Assembly (NCBI GenBank): GCA_021155855.1
Contig: JAJNAZ010000009.1
Coordinates: forward strand, 30,169-94,168
Direction: 5' to 3'
DNA from: Solirubrobacterales bacterium
Lineage (GTDB): Bacteria > Actinomycetota > Thermoleophilia > Solirubrobacterales > 70-9
DNA: 64,000 nt
In this document: positions 49,125 to 57,770 of the stretch, one piece after another
How the letters are laid out: the number at the start of each line of letters is the position of its first letter
Position numbering within the stretch: the stretch's first letter is position 1
Translations under genes and position numbers: made by a program
The notes under the pieces: generated by a model
The model's database searches: none
What the model was told of the DNA's origin: nothing
Seen by the model: only the letters and a program-made list of their open reading frames with translations

Positions 49125-50203
49125 TGCCGCGGGTGCTGATCACCGGCGGCGCCGGGTTCGTCGGCGGGAACCTCGGGGTCGGCCTCGCGGCCAGGCATCC
49201 CGACTGGGAGCTGATCGCCTTCGACAACCTCCATCGCAGTGGATCCGAGCTCAACCTGTCACGCCTTGAGGCCGCGGGGGTGAGCTTCGTCCGCGGCGAC
49301 GTGCGCAGTCGATCGGAGCTGTTCGAGCTCGGCCCGGTCGACGTGCTGATCGAGTGCTCGGCCGAGCCCTCGGCGGTGCTGGAGGTCGACGCGGAGACCG
49401 AGTATCCGTTCCAGACGAACCTGGTCGGTGCCTACAACTGCCTCGAGCTGGCGCGTCGCGACGGCGCCCTGTTCGTCTTCCTGTCCACCAGCCGCGTCTA
49501 TCCGTTCCCCTCGCTGAGCGGGATCGCCTACACCGAGGGGCCGACGCGATTCGAGCTCGAGGCCGAGCAGCAGCTCGCCGGCGTCTCGCCGGCCGGGGTC
49601 TCCGAGGCGTTCCCGCTCGACGGCCCGCGAACGCTCTACGGGGCGACCAAGCTCGCCGCCGAGCTGCTGATCGCCGAGTATGGAGCGAGGTTCGGCCTGC
49701 GTACGGTCGTCAACCGTTGCGGCGTGATCGCGGGCCCGTGGCAGATGGGGCGGGTCGACCAGGGCGTGTTCGCCTTCTGGGTGCTGCACCATCACTTCGG
49801 CGTGCCGCTGAGCTACATCGGGTTCGGCGGCGCCGGCAAGCAGGTTCGGGACCTGCTGCACGTCGACGACCTGATCGAGCTGATCGACGCTCAGGTTCTC
49901 GACCCTGAGCACTGGGCCGGCGTCACCGCCAACGTCGGCGGCGGCCCCGAATGCAGCCTCTCGCTGGCCGAGGCGACTGCGCTCTGCCGCGAGCTGACCG
50001 GCAACGCCGTGGCGATCGAGCCGGTCGCGCAAACGCGCTACGGCGATGTCCCGATCTACGTCTCCGACTGCCGGCGGCTGTACGGCCACACCACCTGGCG
50101 CCCGACCCGCAGCGCCGAGCGTGCGCTTGGCGATATCGTCGCGTGGGTCGCCGCCAACTCGGCGCTGGTGGGAGGCGCGCTCGGGATCGGGGCGGGCCGC
50201 TAG
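49124..50203 (+). CDS. NAD-dependent sugar-nucleotide epimerase/dehydratase (extended SDR)
   Basis: 359 residues from ATG 49124. The NAD loop is MPRVLITGGAGFVGGNLGVG, FDNLHRSGSELNLSRLEA binds the adenine ribose, and the catalytic residues are Ser/Thr in VFLSTSRVY and the YxxxK in RTLYGATKLAAE. NRCGVIAGPWQMGRVDQGVF and GKQVRDLLHVDDL resemble CDP-paratose 2-epimerase relatives. It makes or interconverts a nucleotide sugar for the glycan. Exact substrate unknown. It pairs with a second, more typical epimerase 15 nt downstream. Confidence 0.88.
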   Translation: MPRVLITGGAGFVGGNLGVGLAARHPDWELIAFDNLHRSGSELNLSRLEAAGVSFVRGDVRSRSELFELGPVDVLIECSAEPSAVLEVDAETEYPFQTNLVGAYNCLELARRDGALFVFLSTSRVYPFPSLSGIAYTEGPTRFELEAEQQLAGVSPAGVSEAFPLDGPRTLYGATKLAAELLIAEYGARFGLRTVVNRCGVIAGPWQMGRVDQGVFAFWVLHHHFGVPLSYIGFGGAGKQVRDLLHVDDLIELIDAQVLDPEHWAGVTANVGGGPECSLSLAEATALCRELTGNAVAIEPVAQTRYGDVPIYVSDCRRLYGHTTWRPTRSAERALGDIVAWVAANSALVGGALGIGAGR

Positions 50204-50218
50204 GCGGAGGTGAGGCAG

Positions 50219-51292
50219 ATGCCGGTCGCGATCGTCACAGGCTCAGGAGGACTGGTCGGATCCGCGACCTCGCGGCGGCTGATCGAGGCCGGCTACGACG
50301 TGATCGGGCTCGAGAACGACATGCGGGCGCGCTTCTTCGGCGAGGAGGCCTCAACCGCGCATGTGACCGCCGCCCTCGTCTCCGAGTACCCGGATTTCGA
50401 ATCGCGCGAGATCGACGTCCGCGACGAGGCCGCCGTCGACGGCGTATTCGCCGCACACGGCTCACAAATCGAGCTCGTCGTCCACGCCGCCGCGCAGCCC
50501 TCACACGATTGGGCGGCGCGCGAGCCGCGGACCGACTTCGCCGTCAACGCATGGGCCACCCTGAACCTGCTCGAGGCCGTCCGCGCCCATGCCCCCGGAG
50601 CCAGGTTCGTCTTCGTATCCACGAACAAGGTCTACGGCGACACGGCCAACCGGCTGCCGCTGATCGAACGCGAGACGCGGTTCGAGCTGCCCGCGGACCA
50701 CCCCTGCTACGGAGGCATCGGCACGACCATGTCCCTGGATCGCTCGACCCATTCGCTGATGGGGATCTCCAAGGGCGCCGCCGACCTGCTCGTGCAGGAG
50801 TACGGGCGCTACTTCGACATCCCGACGGTCTGCTTTCGCTGCGGCTGCATCACCGGCCCCTCGCACGCCGGCGCCGCCCTGCACGGCTTCCTCGCCTACC
50901 TGATGAAGTGCACCGTCACCGGCGCTCCCTACACCGTGCACGGCTACCGCGGCAAGCAGGTGCGCGACAACCTGCACAGCGCCGACCTCGCCGAGGCCTT
51001 CCTCGCCTTCGACCGCGAGCCCCGGCAGGCCGCGGTCTACAACCTGGGCGGGGGCCGCGTCGCCAACTGCTCGATGCTCGAGGCGATCACGATCTGCGAG
51101 CGGATCGCCGGGCGAGAGCTGCGCTGGGAGCTCGGCGAGCGCGCCCGCGTCGGCGACCACCGCTGGTGGATCAGCGACCTGGCCGAGTTCCGCGCCGACT
51201 ATCCGCGGTGGCAGGTGCAACGCGGGATCGAGGCGACGCTTCGCGAGATCCACGACGCCAACGTCGATCGCTGGGCGGCGCTGCGGGCCTGA
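50219..51292 (+). CDS. CDP-paratose 2-epimerase-like NAD-dependent epimerase
   Basis: 357 residues from ATG 50219; GGAGG at 50206-50210 sits 8 nt upstream, favouring it over GTG 50210. The NAD loop is VTGSGGLVGSATSRRL (Gly-x2-Gly-x2-Gly with Ser in the first position). DRSTHSLMGISKGAADLLVQ carries an active-site Lys; the expected YxxxK Tyr is replaced by His-Ser-Leu-Met, as in the TyvE subgroup. FRCGCITGPSHAGAALHGFL and GYRGKQVRDNLHSADLAEAF match CDP-paratose/tyvelose epimerases. Suggests a 3,6-dideoxyhexose or similar rare sugar. Substrate is inferred. Confidence 0.88.
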   Translation: MPVAIVTGSGGLVGSATSRRLIEAGYDVIGLENDMRARFFGEEASTAHVTAALVSEYPDFESREIDVRDEAAVDGVFAAHGSQIELVVHAAAQPSHDWAAREPRTDFAVNAWATLNLLEAVRAHAPGARFVFVSTNKVYGDTANRLPLIERETRFELPADHPCYGGIGTTMSLDRSTHSLMGISKGAADLLVQEYGRYFDIPTVCFRCGCITGPSHAGAALHGFLAYLMKCTVTGAPYTVHGYRGKQVRDNLHSADLAEAFLAFDREPRQAAVYNLGGGRVANCSMLEAITICERIAGRELRWELGERARVGDHRWWISDLAEFRADYPRWQVQRGIEATLREIHDANVDRWAALRA

Positions 51293-51315
51293 CGGGATCG
51301 GGGCTCGCGGACCGC

Positions 51316-52158
51316 TCACGCCCGGGAGCCGTTGCCGGCAACGATGACGATGCCGAGGCGGCGCAGGGTGAGGTCGAGCTCGACTCCGGGCCGGCTCTGG
51401 ATCGTCCGCCACGCCCGCCTCATCTCGGCCGTCATGAAGATGTCGTCGACGACCACCACGGCTTCGCCGGCCAGGTAGGGACGCAGACGGTCGAAGTTCT
51501 GGACCGTCGCCCGCTCGGTGTGCTCTGCGTCGATCAGCGCGTAGTCGATCGGCGCCTCGCGCGCCGCCACGACGCCGAGCGTCTCGCCGATCGGTCCGCG
51601 CGTGAGCTCGATCCGCCGGTCGAGCCCGAGCTCGGAGAACCCCCGCTCGGCGATCGGGATCAACGATGGCTCTCGGTCGAGGGTATTGAACCTGCCCGAA
51701 CCCAGCAGCTCGAGGGCCGCCGCCTGGTACAGGGCCGAGATGCCGAAGCCGGTCCCGAGCTCGATGCACGACCGCGGGGCCAGCTCTGCCACCAGCCGCA
51801 TCAAGAACCGTGCCCAGATCCGCGGCATGCTCCAGAGAAACGGTGGCGACCAGAGCTCGGGGATGGCGTCGCGTGCCGGTGATCCCGCCTCGTCGCCAAG
51901 CGCCCGATCGGAGCCCGGGAGCGTGTACTCGGCCCCGATCCCGTGTCGGCGCGCCTCGATCCGGTCGATCCAGGCACGCTCGCGGGGGGCAAAGCGGCCC
52001 AGCGCGGTAGTCCGCAGCGCGCGGGCGAGCGCACGTGAGCTGCGATCCCGTCGTCCCCTGAGGCGCGGCGCACTCACCGCCAGCAGAGCCCGGTGCGCGG
52101 TATTGGTGATCGCCCCGTCCGGAGGGATGCGAGCTATGAGCTGACCGACCAGGCTCAT
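51316..52158 (-). CDS. class I methyltransferase, tandem paralogue 4
   Basis: 280 residues. An N-terminal helical region has WIDRIEARR, followed by PPFLWSMPRIWARFLMRLVA and the SAM loop CIELGTGFGISALYQAAALE. Downstream are AERGFSELGLDRRIELTRG, IDYALIDAEHTERATVQNF (DAEH metal/substrate motif), VVVVDDIFMTAEMRRAWRTI and LRRLGIVIV. The fold resembles O-methyltransferases of the catechol type. Three similar genes lie immediately upstream. Convergent to the epimerase operon with a 23-nt gap. Confidence 0.85.
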   Translation of the reverse strand: MSLVGQLIARIPPDGAITNTAHRALLAVSAPRLRGRRDRSSRALARALRTTALGRFAPRERAWIDRIEARRHGIGAEYTLPGSDRALGDEAGSPARDAIPELWSPPFLWSMPRIWARFLMRLVAELAPRSCIELGTGFGISALYQAAALELLGSGRFNTLDREPSLIPIAERGFSELGLDRRIELTRGPIGETLGVVAAREAPIDYALIDAEHTERATVQNFDRLRPYLAGEAVVVVDDIFMTAEMRRAWRTIQSRPGVELDLTLRRLGIVIVAGNGSRA

Positions 52159-52189
52159 GACCCTGCGAGCCCGGTGTGCGCGGCGCCGA

Positions 52190-53041
52190 TCAACGCACGG
52201 CCGACCGGCGCGACTCCGCCGACGGGCGCCGGGCCGGCCCGGAGATGCCCAAGACCCCGATCCTGCGAAGCCCGAGTGCCAGCGACACGCCGTCGCGTCC
52301 GGCGATCGTCCGCCATGCTCGCTTCATCTCGCTCGTCTGGGTGATGTCGTCGAGCACGACCACTGCTCCGTCGGAAAGGTACGGAAGCACGGCGTCGAAG
52401 TGCCGGACCGTCTCTGACTCGGAATGCGCGGCGTCGAGCAACGCGTAGTCGATCGGCGCGATCTGCTCGAGCAGCGGCGCCAGCGTTTCGTCGATGTCTC
52501 CGAAACGAAGCGCGATCCGGTGCTCGAGCCCGAGCTCGGAGAACCCGCGCTCCGCGATCTTCGAGGCCTCGTGGTTGTCCATGGTCGTCATGTGGCCACG
52601 GCCGAGCAGCTCGAGCGCCGCCGCTTGGTGGGCGCCCGAAACCCCGAGGCCGGTACCGAGCTCGATGCAGCAGCCGGGGGAGAGCTCGCCGACCAGTCGA
52701 GTCAGGAAGCGACCCCAGACCGGGGGGATGCTGACCCAGCGGCACACCTCCCACGCTCGACCGAGGTGCTCGGCGGCATCGATGCCGCGGTCGGATCGGG
52801 CGTTGGCGTCGGCGGCCACGAACTCGAACGGGATCTCCGCCCGGCGGGCCTCGATGCGGGCGAGCCATTCCCGCTCCCCGGCCGCAAGCCGCCCGGCGGC
52901 GACGTCCCCCAGCGCGCGGGCGATCGCGCCGGAGCGCGGGTGGTGGTGACCGTAGAGCCTCCGGATCCGAGTCGCGATCAGCGCTCGGTGAGCGACCGTC
53001 ACCGCGGGGGAAGTCGGCGGGATGTGGGCGTTCAGCTTCAT
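52190..53041 (-). CDS. class I methyltransferase, tandem paralogue 3
   Basis: 283 residues from ATG 53041, whose ATGA junction overlaps the end of the next paralogue. The same order of blocks appears: WLARIEARR, PPVWGRFLTRLVGELSPGCC, IELGTGLGVSGAHQAAALEL, ERGFSELGLEHRIALRFGDI, IDYALLDAAHSESETVRHFD, VVLDDITQTSEMKRAWRTI and LRRIGVLGI. The DAAH motif keeps the Asp-x-x-His. The C-terminal dozen residues are Arg/Ser rich. The frame extends upstream but that part is antisense-type and overlaps paralogue 2. Confidence 0.85.
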   Translation of the reverse strand: MKLNAHIPPTSPAVTVAHRALIATRIRRLYGHHHPRSGAIARALGDVAAGRLAAGEREWLARIEARRAEIPFEFVAADANARSDRGIDAAEHLGRAWEVCRWVSIPPVWGRFLTRLVGELSPGCCIELGTGLGVSGAHQAAALELLGRGHMTTMDNHEASKIAERGFSELGLEHRIALRFGDIDETLAPLLEQIAPIDYALLDAAHSESETVRHFDAVLPYLSDGAVVVLDDITQTSEMKRAWRTIAGRDGVSLALGLRRIGVLGISGPARRPSAESRRSAVR

Positions 53042-53853
53042 CGGGAGTCGTTGCGAGCGGAAACGATGACGATCCCGAGCCGGCGGAGGCCGACCGTCGT
53101 CGACACCCGCTCGCGGTGCTGGATCCTTTGCCACGCTCGTCGCATCCCGGCGGTCCAGTTGATGTCGTCGACGACCACCACCGCCCCGCCCGAAAGCCGA
53201 GGTAAAACGGCGTCGAAGGCCGTCAGCGTGCCGGCCTCGGTGTGGTCGGCGTCGAGCAGCGCGTAGTCGATCGGCGCGGCTCGCTCGAGCGCCGTCGAGA
53301 GCGTGTCCTCGATCATCCCCGGGACCAGCTCCGCCCGGCGCTCGAGCCCGAGCCGGTCCAGTCCCGGCTGCGCGAGCGTGGTCATCCCCTCGATGTCGAG
53401 GCTGAGCAGCGTCCCGGACCCGTTCAGTTCCAATGCCGCCGCCTGGAAGGCGGTGGAGATGCCGAACCCGGTGCCGAGCTCGAGCGATGAGCGGGGCGCG
53501 AGCTCGCGTACGAGCCGGGCCAAGAAGATGGCCCATATCGGGGGCAGGCTCATCCATTGGCAGGCTCTGGAAGCCTCCGCCAGGCGCTCGGACGGCGGCC
53601 TCCGCGGCGAGGCGAGGCCTTCCTCGGCCGAGGCCACAAACGCCGGAAGCCGCCGACGGTGGGCATCGATGCGGTCGATCCAGGCGCGCTCCTCCGCCGG
53701 TATCCGACCGAGCGCGGTGGTCCTGAGGGCCGCGGCGACGGCTCGCGGGCTGGGGTCGCGACGGCGCATGAGGCGGGCCGCCGAGCTCGCCATCAGCAGC
53801 CGGTAACCGGCGCCCGCCATCAACGACCCGGGCGGAATCGTGGGCGGCTTCAA
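53038..53853 (-). CDS. class I methyltransferase, tandem paralogue 2
   Basis: 271 residues. Blocks are WIDRIDAHRRRLP, LPPIWAIFLARLVRELAPRS, SLELGTGFGISTAFQAAALE, LDRLGLERRAELVPGMIEDT, IDYALLDADHTEAGTLTAFD, VVVVDDINWTAGMRRAWQRI and LRRLGIVIV. The N-terminal hydrophobic residues (MAGAGYRLLMASSAARLM) may be a shared membrane-contacting helix. ATGA overlaps link it with both neighbours, so all are translated from one message. Confidence 0.85.
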   Translation of the reverse strand: MKPPTIPPGSLMAGAGYRLLMASSAARLMRRRDPSPRAVAAALRTTALGRIPAEERAWIDRIDAHRRRLPAFVASAEEGLASPRRPPSERLAEASRACQWMSLPPIWAIFLARLVRELAPRSSLELGTGFGISTAFQAAALELNGSGTLLSLDIEGMTTLAQPGLDRLGLERRAELVPGMIEDTLSTALERAAPIDYALLDADHTEAGTLTAFDAVLPRLSGGAVVVVDDINWTAGMRRAWQRIQHRERVSTTVGLRRLGIVIVSARNDSR

Positions 53854-54668
53854 GGTGACCCGGAGCGCCGACGGCCGAGCACCGAGAGGCCGAGCCGGCC
53901 GATAGTCAGCGAGGTCGAGACCTCCGGTTGGCCGCCGATCGCGTCGTGGACCTGCCTCATCTGCGGCCAGGTGACATCGTCGAGGACAACCAGCGCTCCC
54001 CGGGAAAAGCGAGACGCCATGATCCGGAACTGCCCCAGGGCGGCGTCGGCCTGGTGCTCGGCGTCGATGAACGCGAAGTCGACGGCGCCGTCTCCGCTGA
54101 GCGCTGCCGGCAAGGTCTCGGAGATCGGGCCGACGCGGATCTCGACCGCGCCCAGGCCGAGGGCCGACAGGTTTCGCTCGGCGAGCTCACCCCACGCCGC
54201 CGAGCCCTCGAACGTGGTCAGCTTTCCCGAGCCGTTCAACTCGAGCGCGGCGGCCTGGTAGGCGGTCGAGATGCCGAACGCGGTGCCCAGTTCGACGCAG
54301 AAGCGGGGCGCGAGCTCCCTGACCAGCTGCATCAGCAGCAGGCACCATGGCGGGGGCAGGCTCATCAGCTCGGCGGCCAAGGCGACGGTCGTCCCGTCGT
54401 CATCGCCGCTCGATCGTCCCCCCGGCGCCGCAGGATCGAACGGCGATCCGGCCGATGCGCCGTCGGCCATCAGCTCGGCGCGCTTTGCCTCGATCCGGTC
54501 GATCCACTCCCGCTCCTCGCGCGGGACGCGGCCGAGCAGTGTGGTTCGTAGCGCGCGGCCGAGCGGATCCGCGGCCGGGTCGCTAGAGGCCGCGAGCCTC
54601 ACCAGCGAAGCTGTCATCCGGCTGCGGACGGCGAGGCGCTGTGCGCCCTGGCGAACGGCTCCGCTCAC
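53850..54668 (-). CDS. class I methyltransferase, tandem paralogue 1 (first of operon)
   Basis: 272 residues from GTG 54668; the longer open frame upstream overlaps the divergent FAD-enzyme gene and lacks coding features. Blocks are WIDRIEAKRAELMADG, LPPPWCLLLMQLVRELAPRF, CVELGTAFGISTAYQAAALE, LSALGLGAVEIRVGPISETL, VDFAFIDAEHQADAALGQFR and LVVLDDVTWPQMRQVHDAIG. It is the most diverged of the four and carries an extra acidic insert (SSGDDDGTT) near residue 85. The promoter should lie in the 61-bp gap to the FAD-enzyme gene. Confidence 0.82.
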   Translation of the reverse strand: MSGAVRQGAQRLAVRSRMTASLVRLAASSDPAADPLGRALRTTLLGRVPREEREWIDRIEAKRAELMADGASAGSPFDPAAPGGRSSGDDDGTTVALAAELMSLPPPWCLLLMQLVRELAPRFCVELGTAFGISTAYQAAALELNGSGKLTTFEGSAAWGELAERNLSALGLGAVEIRVGPISETLPAALSGDGAVDFAFIDAEHQADAALGQFRIMASRFSRGALVVLDDVTWPQMRQVHDAIGGQPEVSTSLTIGRLGLSVLGRRRSGSP

Positions 54669-54715
54669 AGCTTCAGCTTTCCAAAGTCGGCTGTCCAGGG
54701 GTCTGGACGGACGTC

Positions 54716-54721
54716 TAGACT
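54716..54721 (+). promoter_or_regulatory. -10-like box TAGACT, leaderless TTG start
   Basis: TAGACT ends 8 nt before the in-frame TTG at 54730, which keeps the complete FAD-binding fold. Confidence 0.45.
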
Positions 54722-54729
54722 GCGCGGCC

Positions 54730-56196
54730 TTGGGCGCGGGACAGGCGAACCATCCGGAGAACTTGGGAACGGCCGTCCTTGGCGCCGGCCCGGCTGGGCT
54801 CACCTCCGCCTGGGTGCTCGCCCGCGGAGACCACCGCGCGACCGTGCTCGAAGCGGATGGCACCGTCGGCGGGATCGCAAAGACGGTCGAGTTCGACGGA
54901 TACCGATTCGACCTCGGGGGCCACCGCTTCTACACCAAGCTCGAGCCGGTTCTGCAGCTCTGGAAGGAGATGCTCGGTCCGCACCTGCTCACCCGGCCGC
55001 GCCTCTCGCGGATCTTCTATCGCGGGCGATTCTTCAACTATCCGCTCCGCGCGCAGGACGTGTTCCAGGGGCTCGGCCTGGTCGAGTCCGCCCTCTGCGG
55101 GCTGTCGTACTTCTACTGGCGGCGACGGTTGCGGCGCATGCAGCCGCGGACCTTCGAGGACTGGGTCGTGCGCCGCTTCGGCCGGCGCCTCTACGACGCG
55201 TTCTTTCGCTCTTACACCGAGAAGGTCTGGGGAATCCCCGGCTCGGAGATCCAGGCCGAGTGGGCGGCCCAGCGAATCCAGGAGTTCAGCCTCCTGCATG
55301 CGCTTCTCGGAATCCTCGGTGTCCGCCGCAGCAGCGCCCCGACGTTGATCGAGGAATTTCTCTATCCCCGCCTGGGGCCGGGCCAGATGTGGGAGGCGTT
55401 CGCCGAGCGGGTCGAGGATCGCGGGATCCCGGTGTTGCTCAACCACCGCTGCGTGCAGATCAACCACCACGCCGGCCGGGTCGAGAGCGTTGTCGTGCAG
55501 ACGAATGGCCATCAGCGCCGGCACTCCGTCGACTCGGTGCTCTCCAGCATCCCGCTCGGGGAGCTGGTGCATAGCCTCGACCCGCCGGCTCCGGAGCACG
55601 TCCGCGCGGCGGCTTCCCGGCTGCGTTACCGCAACCTCTGCCTGGTCGCCCTGATGACCGGGGAGGAGGAGCCGTTTCCCGACAACTGGATCTATCTTCA
55701 CGACCCTCGGACCAAGGCGGGCCGGGTGCAGAACTTCGGCGCGTGGAGCCGCGACATGGTCCGCGACGGGACCACCTGCCTCGGCGTCGAGTACTTCTGC
55801 TTCGACGACGATGAGATCTGGGCGATGTCGGACTCCGACGCGGTTGCGCTGGCCACCGCGGACCTCGCGAGGATCGGCGTGCTCGATCCGGAAAAGGTGA
55901 TCAACGGGGTCAAGGTGCGGGTGCCCAAGGCCTACCCGATGTACGACTCCAGCTACCGGGAGGCGGTCGCCGAGATCCGCGGCTACCTCGATCACTTCGA
56001 GAATCTGAAGACCTTCGGGCGCAACGGGCTCCATCGCTACAACAACCAGGACCACTCGATGTGGACCGCGCTGCTGGCGACGCTCAACCAGACCCAGGGG
56101 GCGTCGTACGACGTCTGGTCGGTGAACACGAAGGCGGAGTACCTCGAGGAGGGCCCCCTGGCGGAGGGGCTCGCGGATCTCGACCTCGTTGCGTAG
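54730..56196 (+). CDS. FAD-dependent oxidoreductase, UDP-galactopyranose-mutase/amine-oxidase-like
   Basis: 488 residues from TTG 54730. The dinucleotide loop is TAVLGAGPAGLTSAWVLA, with EADGTVGGIAKTVEFDGYRF and DLGGHRFYTKLEPVLQLWKE following. FNYPLRAQDVFQGLGLVESA, YTEKVWGIPGSEIQAEWAAQ and PRLGPGQMWEAFAERVEDRG are shared with a protoporphyrinogen-oxidase/UDP-galactopyranose-mutase-like family common in exopolysaccharide loci. A role in making or modifying a nucleotide sugar or lipid-linked sugar is plausible. Function is not established. The ABC permease starts 12 nt after its stop. Confidence 0.85.
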   Translation: MGAGQANHPENLGTAVLGAGPAGLTSAWVLARGDHRATVLEADGTVGGIAKTVEFDGYRFDLGGHRFYTKLEPVLQLWKEMLGPHLLTRPRLSRIFYRGRFFNYPLRAQDVFQGLGLVESALCGLSYFYWRRRLRRMQPRTFEDWVVRRFGRRLYDAFFRSYTEKVWGIPGSEIQAEWAAQRIQEFSLLHALLGILGVRRSSAPTLIEEFLYPRLGPGQMWEAFAERVEDRGIPVLLNHRCVQINHHAGRVESVVVQTNGHQRRHSVDSVLSSIPLGELVHSLDPPAPEHVRAAASRLRYRNLCLVALMTGEEEPFPDNWIYLHDPRTKAGRVQNFGAWSRDMVRDGTTCLGVEYFCFDDDEIWAMSDSDAVALATADLARIGVLDPEKVINGVKVRVPKAYPMYDSSYREAVAEIRGYLDHFENLKTFGRNGLHRYNNQDHSMWTALLATLNQTQGASYDVWSVNTKAEYLEEGPLAEGLADLDLVA

Positions 56197-56208
56197 CAGG
56201 GGGATCCG

Positions 56209-57000
56209 GTGGGCGCGATGATTGCGGGCGCCAGAGCCCGCGGCCGGCGAACCATGGATGTGCTCGCCGAGCTGGCGAAGTCGGACATCAAGATGCGTTA
56301 CGGACGGGGGCGGGTGAGGGCGGTGAAATGGCTCTTGGACCCGATCGCCGCCCTCGGCGTCTATCTGGCGCTGATCGTGTTCGTGCTCGACCGCGGCGAA
56401 ACCGCCACCGGCCTCAGCCTGCTCTGCGCGATCATCCCCTTCCAGCTCGTGATGATGACCGTCATCAACGCGCTTCAGGCGGTTGGGCTGCGCAGTTCGA
56501 TCATCGTCAACATGGCCTTTCCCCGGACGCTGATCCCGCTCTCCTCGGTGCTCACCGAGTCGGTCGCGCTGACCGCGAGCCTCACCCTGCTGCCGATCAT
56601 GATGGCGATCTACGGGGTCGCGCCGACCGCGGCGCTGCTCTGGCTCCCGGTGGCGATAGCGGTGACGATCGCGTTCGCGGCCGCGCTCGCCTACCCGGCG
56701 GCGCTGGCCGGGATCTGGTGGCCGGAGCTGATGCCGTTCGGAGTCTCGCTGGTGCGGGCGATGTTCTTCCTCGCGCCCGGCTTGGTGGCGCTCGACCAGA
56801 TCACGGGCACCGCCCGCGAGCTTTTGCCCGTCAACCCGCTCACCGGGCTGTTCGAATCGTTTCGCGATGCCGTGCTCTTCGGCCACGCGCCCGCGGCCTG
56901 GAAGCTGCTGGTGCCATTGGCGGTAGGGGCGCTGGTGCTCGCCGTGAGCCTGCCGGTCTACCGGCGCGAGCAATCCGAGTTCGCGAAGCTGGTCGGATGA
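56209..57000 (+). CDS. second ABC-2 polysaccharide exporter permease
   Basis: 263 residues from GTG 56209 (ATG 56218 is also possible), with six predicted helices. ELAKSDIKMRYGRGRVRAVK and WLLDPIAALGVYLALIVFVL form the N-terminal amphipathic entry; VNMAFPRTLIPLSSVLTESV, LVRAMFFLAPGLVALDQITG and LLPVNPLTGLFESFRDAVLF match Wzm/RfbA-type permeases. It differs from the permease at 29388. Its TGA overlaps the following ATPase ATG (ATGA). It probably exports a second polymer or a late-stage product. Confidence 0.9.
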   Translation: MGAMIAGARARGRRTMDVLAELAKSDIKMRYGRGRVRAVKWLLDPIAALGVYLALIVFVLDRGETATGLSLLCAIIPFQLVMMTVINALQAVGLRSSIIVNMAFPRTLIPLSSVLTESVALTASLTLLPIMMAIYGVAPTAALLWLPVAIAVTIAFAAALAYPAALAGIWWPELMPFGVSLVRAMFFLAPGLVALDQITGTARELLPVNPLTGLFESFRDAVLFGHAPAAWKLLVPLAVGALVLAVSLPVYRREQSEFAKLVG

Positions 57001-57770
57001 CGACCGCTCTCGAGCCCGAGCGGACGGTGTCGGTACCGGGCGAGGTGCGCCTGGAGGGCGTCGGGGTGCGGTTCGACTTCGACCATCTCGGACGGGTGCT
57101 GACGCCCGCGCTCGCGCGCCTGCGACGCATCCGGGCCACCGCCTGGGGTCTGCGGGATCTCGACCTGCAGATCGAGCCGGGGGCGGGAGTGGCCGTGATC
57201 GGCCCGACCGGCTCGGGCAAGACGACGCTGCTTCGAGTGCTGGGCGGGGTCATTTGCCCCGACGCGGGCACCGCCGATGTGCGCGGCCGGGTCGGCTCGC
57301 TGCTCGCCACCGACGCCGGGCTGCAGGCGCCGCTCACCGGTCGCGAGAACGCCGAGCTGCTCGGGGTGCTGGCCGGGCTCAGCAAGGCCGACGCGGGGGC
57401 TCGGATCGAGGCGATGCAGGCGGGAGCCCGGCTCGGGGCGGCCTTCGATCGGCCGGTCCACACCTACTCGGAGGGGATGCGAGCCCGGCTCGGGTTCGCG
57501 GTGATCCAGGTGATCTCCCCGTCGGTGCTGCTGCTGGACGAGGTCTTCGAGGCCCTCGATCACGAGTTCCGAGCGATCGTCGAGGACTACGTACACGAAC
57601 TGCGGCGCCGCGGCGGGGTCGTGGTCGCCGCCGGTCACGACCACGTCGCCCTCGAGCGGATCTGCCCGGGCGCGCTGTTGCTCGACAGGGGACACGTGCG
57701 TGCGGCGGGCTCGTTCGCGGAGGTGCTCGAGACCTACCGGGGGGCGGGATCGGTCGCCCCGGAGGCGTAG
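56997..57770 (+). CDS. second ABC exporter ATPase (Wzt/TagH type without C-terminal domain)
   Basis: 257 residues from ATG 56997. Walker A is GPTGSGKTTLLRVLGGVICP, then VGSLLATDAGLQAPLTGREN, signature YSEGMRARLGFAV and Walker B VLLLDEVFEALDHEFR with switch His in AAGHDHVALERICPG. It has the long N-terminal strand typical of polysaccharide exporters but ends after the nucleotide domain. It therefore lacks the glycan-recognition domain present in the ATPase at 30239, implying export without end-group control. The 3' end overlaps the convergent glycosyltransferase by 37 nt. Confidence 0.9.
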   Translation: MTTALEPERTVSVPGEVRLEGVGVRFDFDHLGRVLTPALARLRRIRATAWGLRDLDLQIEPGAGVAVIGPTGSGKTTLLRVLGGVICPDAGTADVRGRVGSLLATDAGLQAPLTGRENAELLGVLAGLSKADAGARIEAMQAGARLGAAFDRPVHTYSEGMRARLGFAVIQVISPSVLLLDEVFEALDHEFRAIVEDYVHELRRRGGVVVAAGHDHVALERICPGALLLDRGHVRAAGSFAEVLETYRGAGSVAPEA

